Assembly (NCBI GenBank): GCA_949128015.1
Contig: CASBRC010000386.1
Location: forward strand, 1-10,468
DNA length: 10,468 nucleotides
From: Synechococcales cyanobacterium PMM_0003
GTDB lineage: Bacteria > Cyanobacteriota > Cyanobacteriia > Pseudanabaenales > Pseudanabaenaceae
Reading direction: 5' to 3'
Shown in pieces: positions 6,972 to 10,468 of the stretch (positions are counted from its first letter, which is position 1; each line of letters opens with the position of its first letter). The notes below the pieces were generated by a model. It worked only from the letters and a program-made list of their open reading frames with translations. It was not told where the DNA came from and made no database searches. The position numbers and the translations under genes were made by a program.

Positions 6972-7065
6972 AGGACTTACGCAAAAGCCCTAATTATTCG
7001 TAGGGGCAATTCATGAATTGCCCCTACGAATAATTAGGGCTTTTAGGCATTTTTGCGTAAGTCCT
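6972..7065. mobile_element. 94-bp MITE-like palindromic element
   Basis: The ends are 15-bp perfect terminal inverted repeats, AGGACTTACGCAAAA at 6972-6986 and its complement at 7051-7065. Inside lies a perfect 62-bp palindrome (6983-7044, two 31-base arms, no loop). The element has no coding capacity and sits between the terminators of two convergent genes, a tolerated site for miniature inverted-repeat elements. I see no clear target-site duplication, and no transposase gene in the window. The ends recall cyanobacterial insertion-sequence termini, but I cannot assign a family. Confidence 0.75.
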
Positions 7066-7071
7066 GTAAAT

Positions 7072-7098
7072 AAAAAAGCACCCCAAGGGTGCTTTTTT
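7072..7098 (-). terminator. Intrinsic terminator of the minus-strand secreted-protein gene
   Basis: A perfect 12-bp stem (7072-7083 with 7087-7098) pairs AAAAAAGCACCC with GGGTGCTTTTTT around a 3-base loop. Read on the minus strand it begins one base after the TAA stop at 7100-7102 and ends in six U. The symmetric A/T runs let it work in both directions, so it may also back up the weaker terminator at 6931-6965. Confidence 0.9.
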
Positions 7099-7099
7099 G

Positions 7100-7702
7100 T
7101 TAGTTGCCAAACCGCGAAGGTGGTGGATTGGATTTAAAAATGGTTTTCCATGATTCGACAGTACCTGCGCCGATGGGGAAGTCTGTGGTCTGATCATTAT
7201 TCCAGACGGCTCGAATGGTGGTCTGACCTGCGGGAAAACTTGCTAAAACTGCCGATAGCTCTGGATCAACTTCTCCTTCTGTATAGGTGTAGATTTTGCC
7301 TTGAGCGCTAAATAGGATGGCTTTGGGGGATTGCGATCGCAATCTTCTGTCATAAATAGGATCGCGATCGCTATAGCGTTGATTGATGTAGCGATCGCGA
7401 TGCCAAACTCGACGATCTCTCCAAACTCGACGATAACCGACGACTTCTGACCAGTATTCGGTATAGGTGGCTTTAATGCCCTGCTTTGACCAACTAGTCA
7501 CAAAAGCAAAATCATCGCTGAAGTGCTTGTCATAAACTAGTTTGCCATCGAAAGGATTTTCTACAATACTTGACCAAGGTACGTCGGCATCTTGATCAAC
7601 TGATGTAGGTATTACGGCAAAAGCACTGGGGGTAAATGTCAATAGCAAACCGATGCTCATTCCCCAAGTACCAATTCTCCAATCTAAGTATTTGTGGCGC
7701 AT
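7100..7702 (-). CDS. Secreted protein of unknown function with HIP1-encoded Arg-rich segment
   Basis: A 200-residue protein I do not recognise. Residues 1-29 look like a signal peptide: polar MRHKYLDWRIGTWG, hydrophobic MSIGLLLTFTPSA, AFA with cleavage before V30. A start at M15 (7660) would leave almost no basic region, so M1 is preferred; neither has a convincing ribosome binding site. The mature chain appears beta-rich. Residues about 90-125 are very rich in Arg, Tyr and Asp (RRVWRDRRVWHRDRY and after), and three HIP1 octamers lie within this part, encoding RDR, SDRD and LRSQ. The last 70 residues (from KAILFSAQGKIYTY) look like a compact domain ending in SWKTIFKS. There is no Cys or catalytic motif pattern I can name. 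It is transcribed alone, bounded by a terminator and by repeats. Confidence 0.75.
   Translation of the reverse strand: MRHKYLDWRIGTWGMSIGLLLTFTPSAFAVIPTSVDQDADVPWSSIVENPFDGKLVYDKHFSDDFAFVTSWSKQGIKATYTEYWSEVVGYRRVWRDRRVWHRDRYINQRYSDRDPIYDRRLRSQSPKAILFSAQGKIYTYTEGEVDPELSAVLASFPAGQTTIRAVWNNDQTTDFPIGAGTVESWKTIFKSNPPPSRFGN
7333..7398. repeat. Cluster of three HIP1 octamers
   Basis: GCGATCGC occurs at 7333-7340, 7364-7371 and 7391-7398, inside the secreted-protein gene. The window as a whole has about twenty copies, far more than one per 65 kb expected for a random octamer. This is the densest group in the window. Confidence 0.9.
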
Positions 7703-7778
7703 AGTAAAAAAGTAACCAGAGGGATAAGTGGAACAAAAGCGAAAACAAATTTTTTATTCTGGCAACATTAGGGATACG

Positions 7779-7814
7779 CAATGTAGGGGCAATTCATGAA
7801 TTGCCCCTACATTG
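7779..7814. repeat. 36-bp perfect palindrome sharing its core with the MITE-like element
   Basis: Two 18-base arms (7779-7796, 7797-7814) are exact reverse complements with no loop. The central 28 bases (7783-7810, GTAGGGGCAATTCA and its complement) are identical to the centre of the 62-bp palindrome at 7000-7027. Outside that core the two copies differ. Palindromes framed by GTAGGGGC and GCCCCTAC are, from memory, common dispersed repeats in cyanobacteria. Confidence 0.85.
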
Positions 7815-7849
7815 CTCAAAAAGCTGTGGCGTGCGCCCTAGTTTTTGAG
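7815..7849 (-). terminator. Probable terminator hairpin of the hybrid kinase gene, repeat-derived
   Basis: CTCAAAAA (7815-7822) pairs with TTTTTGAG (7842-7849), with an imperfect GC-rich inner stem. On the minus strand it starts two bases after the kinase TGA (7852-7854) and its far arm contains a U-run. It contains AAAAAGCTGTGGCG, also found in the palindrome at 1351-1393, so a dispersed repeat may have been taken over as a terminator. Confidence 0.65.
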
Positions 7850-7851
7850 AT

Positions 7852-10468
7852 TCACGATTTCTCTTGCATACTTAGGGCTTGGCAAACTTGGTGATACTCA
7901 TCTTCGATTTTTTGGACTGCGATCGCAATTTCTTGGTTATTTGTAGAACTGGATTGGTAGGAATCTGTATAAGTTTTGCATAGGAGTTCTAGTGATTGAC
8001 AGAGTTTAAAAAGTTCTGAAGCGCCAAAACTGCCACTTATGCCTTTTAATACATGATTTTCTGATTGGATGGTAGCAAGGTCATTGTCGCTCAAAGCTGA
8101 CTGCATATTTGCGATCGCAATGGCTGAATGTTCGATACAGCTAGCAATTAATCGCGATAAATTGTCAGCGCCGATAGACTTTTCTAATGACTTGAGTGTT
8201 TCCATGTTCAGGCTTTCGGTTACTGGTGCAGACGCAATCGGTGCAGTTAAAGTTTCCGAAGCGATCGCTGTGGGCGCATGTTTTTTGACCCTTCGTAATA
8301 CTTCAAGTAAATCTTCTCCACGAAAAGGCTTTGTGAGATACTCATCCATCCCAGCCGATAAAGCTGCATCACGCGACTCCGTAAAGGCATCAGCCGATAA
8401 ACCGATAATCCAAGGCTGACGCGTAGGCAAGTTACGGATATTTCTGGTGGCTGTTAATCCATCCATTACGGGCATTTGCATATCCATAAAGATGACATCA
8501 TAAGATTTCATTTGTACGGCTTCTACAGCTTTACTGCCATTATTAACGGCTTCAGCGATATAACCAATTTGTTCTAGTATTAGCAATAAAATCTCTTGAT
8601 TTACAGAATTGTCTTCTACAACTAAAATTTCTAGTGGAAAATTGATCGCCAAGTTCAAGTCTTGAGGAGATTGTCTAAAGTCTTTACTTATCATTGTTTT
8701 GATCGGGGTGCTGGAGAAGATTTCACAAAAGGTTTCGTAGAGTTTTGATGCGGTAATCGGCTTGCTGATGTAGTGATTGAAAACGTTAGCACGGCCCCTT
8801 TTGATTGTTTCGGCAAAAGCCAATAAAATTAAATTCAAATCAGGAAAATCTGATTGAATGTCCATCGCCAGATCCATAACATCGATCTCAACGATACTTC
8901 CATCAATGATTACTGCGTCAAATACGTTTAATTCGAGGCTTTGTAAAGCTTCTACCGCCGAGAAAGCAACCTGTGTATTTACAGACCATGCGCGATTATA
9001 CAACGAGATCGCTTGTCTGATTGTGAAATTGCTACTCACCACTAAAATGTTCTTACCTTTGAAGTAATCAGTATTTGTTGTTAGATTAGTAATGTTTTGA
9101 TTGGTCTCCGTATTGGCGGTCGCTTTAGCTTGAATGGAAAAGCTAAAAGTTGAACCTTTGCCAAGTACACTCTTGACATCGATTTTGCCGCCCATCAGTT
9201 CACAAAGCTGTTTGCTAATCACCAGTCCTAAGCCAGTACCGCCATACTGTCTCGTAATCGATTTATCAGCTTGACTAAAGGATTGAAAGAGCTTTGCGAT
9301 CGCTTCGGTGGCAATGCCAACACCTGTATCGCGAATGTTAAAAAGTAATTCGTGGGTATTTGTTTCTGGATCAATCAATTTAGATGAAATCGAGAGCGCA
9401 ACCTCACCCTTATCGGTAAATTTAATCGCATTACTGACCAAATTGATCAGAATCTGCCGCAACCGACTGTAATCACCAATAATCTCCGATGGCACTTTTA
9501 AATTAATCAACGCCGATAGGTCTATGCACTTGTCGGCGATGCGTAATGTCATCAGATCAAAGACATCTTCCACACATTGCTGAAGCTTAAAAGGACGCGC
9601 TTCAAGTTCTAATTTTCCTGATTCAATTTGCGAAAAATCGAGAATATCGTTAATTACAGCGAGTAACACCTCACCGCCTTGGCGGATTGTTGAGACATAT
9701 TTTTTTTGTTCTGGAGATAGGTGAGTATTGGACAGTATCCCCGCCATCCCGATCACGGCGTTCATTGGGGTACGGAGTTCATGACTCATCGTAGCAAGAA
9801 ATTCACTCTTGGCTTTATTTGCTGATTCAGCGAGCTTTGCTGATATGAGTTTGGCTTCGGTTTGTTTGCGATCGGTGACATCTTCGACATTAATAATAAA
9901 TCTCAGAGGATGTCCTTGCTCGTCTCGCATCAGGCTAACACGACTGATTACGTCAATCCTATGACCGTCTTTATGAATATATTGCTTTTCAATCTGCACA
10001 CTTTCGGTTGCATTTTTGAGCAGGTAATCTAAGGCTGCCGCAGTTTTCTCAAGAGAGTCAGGATCAGTGATCTCGTTGTTAGTCATGTCTAATAACTCAT
10101 CGGCGGAATAGCCGTAGATTTTGCAGAAACTCTGATTTACAATTAAGAATTTCGCATCCAAACCTATGGTGGCAATGCCAACTGGAGCGCGTTCTATCGT
10201 CCAACTCAATAGCGTCTCCCTTTGACGTAGCCGCATCTCAATGAGTTTGCGATCGCTGATATCTTGAACAGTTCCATAAAGTCTAACTGGCGCTCCATTC
10301 TCGTCGGACTCGGCATGACCAAATGCTTCAATATAACAATAAGAGCCATCGGGGCGATGCTTAGCCAAACGTAATTCTAGGTGGAATGACAGACCCTCGC
10401 TAATAGCACTTTGAACAGCTAGATTAAGGGCTTCTCGATCTTCTTCTAGGTAATATCCCATAGAATCC
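7852..10468 (-). CDS. Hybrid histidine kinase, PAS-PAS-HisKA-HATPase-REC-REC-HPt, N-terminus cut by window edge
   Basis: The frame stays open to the right edge, so the Met at 10461 is probably internal (it lies inside a PAS domain). Numbered from that Met: end of a PAS/PAC about 1-75, full PAS about 80-200, HisKA about 217-285 with phospho-acceptor H227 in SHELRTP, HATPase about 328-445 with N340/N344, DTGVGI and GGTGLGL, receiver 1 about 468-582, receiver 2 about 609-725, HPt about 750-860 with H803 in NHVLKG. Receiver 2 is canonical: E616, D617, phospho-acceptor D660, S689, K711. Receiver 1 keeps D520 and K567, but the usual acidic pair is S476-S477, so it is probably degenerate. The expected phosphate path is H227 to D660 to H803, then to an unknown response regulator. 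No membrane segment is visible in the part present. The ligand is unknown. The gene stands alone here, ended by a repeat hairpin. Confidence 0.93.
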   Translation of the reverse strand, partial: DSMGYYLEEDREALNLAVQSAISEGLSFHLELRLAKHRPDGSYCYIEAFGHAESDENGAPVRLYGTVQDISDRKLIEMRLRQRETLLSWTIERAPVGIATIGLDAKFLIVNQSFCKIYGYSADELLDMTNNEITDPDSLEKTAAALDYLLKNATESVQIEKQYIHKDGHRIDVISRVSLMRDEQGHPLRFIINVEDVTDRKQTEAKLISAKLAESANKAKSEFLATMSHELRTPMNAVIGMAGILSNTHLSPEQKKYVSTIRQGGEVLLAVINDILDFSQIESGKLELEARPFKLQQCVEDVFDLMTLRIADKCIDLSALINLKVPSEIIGDYSRLRQILINLVSNAIKFTDKGEVALSISSKLIDPETNTHELLFNIRDTGVGIATEAIAKLFQSFSQADKSITRQYGGTGLGLVISKQLCELMGGKIDVKSVLGKGSTFSFSIQAKATANTETNQNITNLTTNTDYFKGKNILVVSSNFTIRQAISLYNRAWSVNTQVAFSAVEALQSLELNVFDAVIIDGSIVEIDVMDLAMDIQSDFPDLNLILLAFAETIKRGRANVFNHYISKPITASKLYETFCEIFSSTPIKTMISKDFRQSPQDLNLAINFPLEILVVEDNSVNQEILLLILEQIGYIAEAVNNGSKAVEAVQMKSYDVIFMDMQMPVMDGLTATRNIRNLPTRQPWIIGLSADAFTESRDAALSAGMDEYLTKPFRGEDLLEVLRRVKKHAPTAIASETLTAPIASAPVTESLNMETLKSLEKSIGADNLSRLIASCIEHSAIAIANMQSALSDNDLATIQSENHVLKGISGSFGASELFKLCQSLELLCKTYTDSYQSSSTNNQEIAIAVQKIEDEYHQVCQALSMQEKS

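Noticed and set aside
7100-7702. Whether the gene flanked by two palindrome copies is a mobile cargo
   Set aside because: The two copies have different flanks and the gene has its own terminator, so nothing shows that they move it as a unit.
6972-7849. CRISPR-like array suggested by repeated palindromes
   Set aside because: Only two core copies, far apart, with no regular spacers and no cas genes.
8069-9067. Two plus-strand frames inside the hybrid kinase gene
   Set aside because: Antisense shadows of well-conserved receiver and HPt coding sequence.

Overview
The window looks like a piece of a cyanobacterial chromosome, possibly Pseudanabaena-like. The phylum call rests on about twenty copies of the 8-bp palindrome GCGATCGC (HIP1, characteristic of many cyanobacteria) spread through genes on both strands, an AMIN-domain M23 peptidase, a PyrF-PyrE fusion protein, and G/C-run and palindromic dispersed repeats of cyanobacterial type. 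The genus is a guess.

Layout. Positions 1-260 hold dispersed-repeat sequence and a strong terminator hairpin (202-252). An AMIN plus M23 (LytM-type) cell-wall peptidase runs on the minus strand (264-1145). A divergent, gene-free spacer of about 410 bases (1146-1557) carries a perfect 18-bp-stem palindrome. On the plus strand follow a substrate-binding lipoprotein of the NMT1/THI5-like type (1558-2556), a membrane HAMP-PAS-GGDEF diguanylate cyclase (2584-4467), a fused OMP decarboxylase/orotate phosphoribosyltransferase (4545-6017), and a secreted NTF2-like protein (6049-6924). After an intrinsic terminator comes a 94-bp MITE-like element (6972-7065). A second terminator then serves a minus-strand secreted protein of unknown function (7100-7702). 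A repeat cluster (7779-7849) separates that gene from a large minus-strand hybrid histidine kinase (PAS-PAS-HisKA-HATPase-REC-REC-HPt), whose N-terminus runs off the right edge.

How the genes relate. The binding lipoprotein and the diguanylate cyclase are 27 bases apart on one strand with no permease or ATPase beside them in the window. A plausible reading is that the binding protein feeds a ligand signal to the periplasmic domain of the cyclase rather than to a transporter. The PyrF-PyrE fusion performs the last two steps of UMP synthesis and probably shares a transcript with the NTF2-like gene. The hybrid kinase is a self-contained phosphorelay whose first receiver seems to have lost its acidic pocket.

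I did not find a convincing new defence or mobile system. The most interesting signals are the orphan binding-protein/cyclase pair, an exact heptad duplication in the cyclase's signalling helix, the nested palindromic repeats in the intergenic regions, and the degenerate receiver of the kinase.
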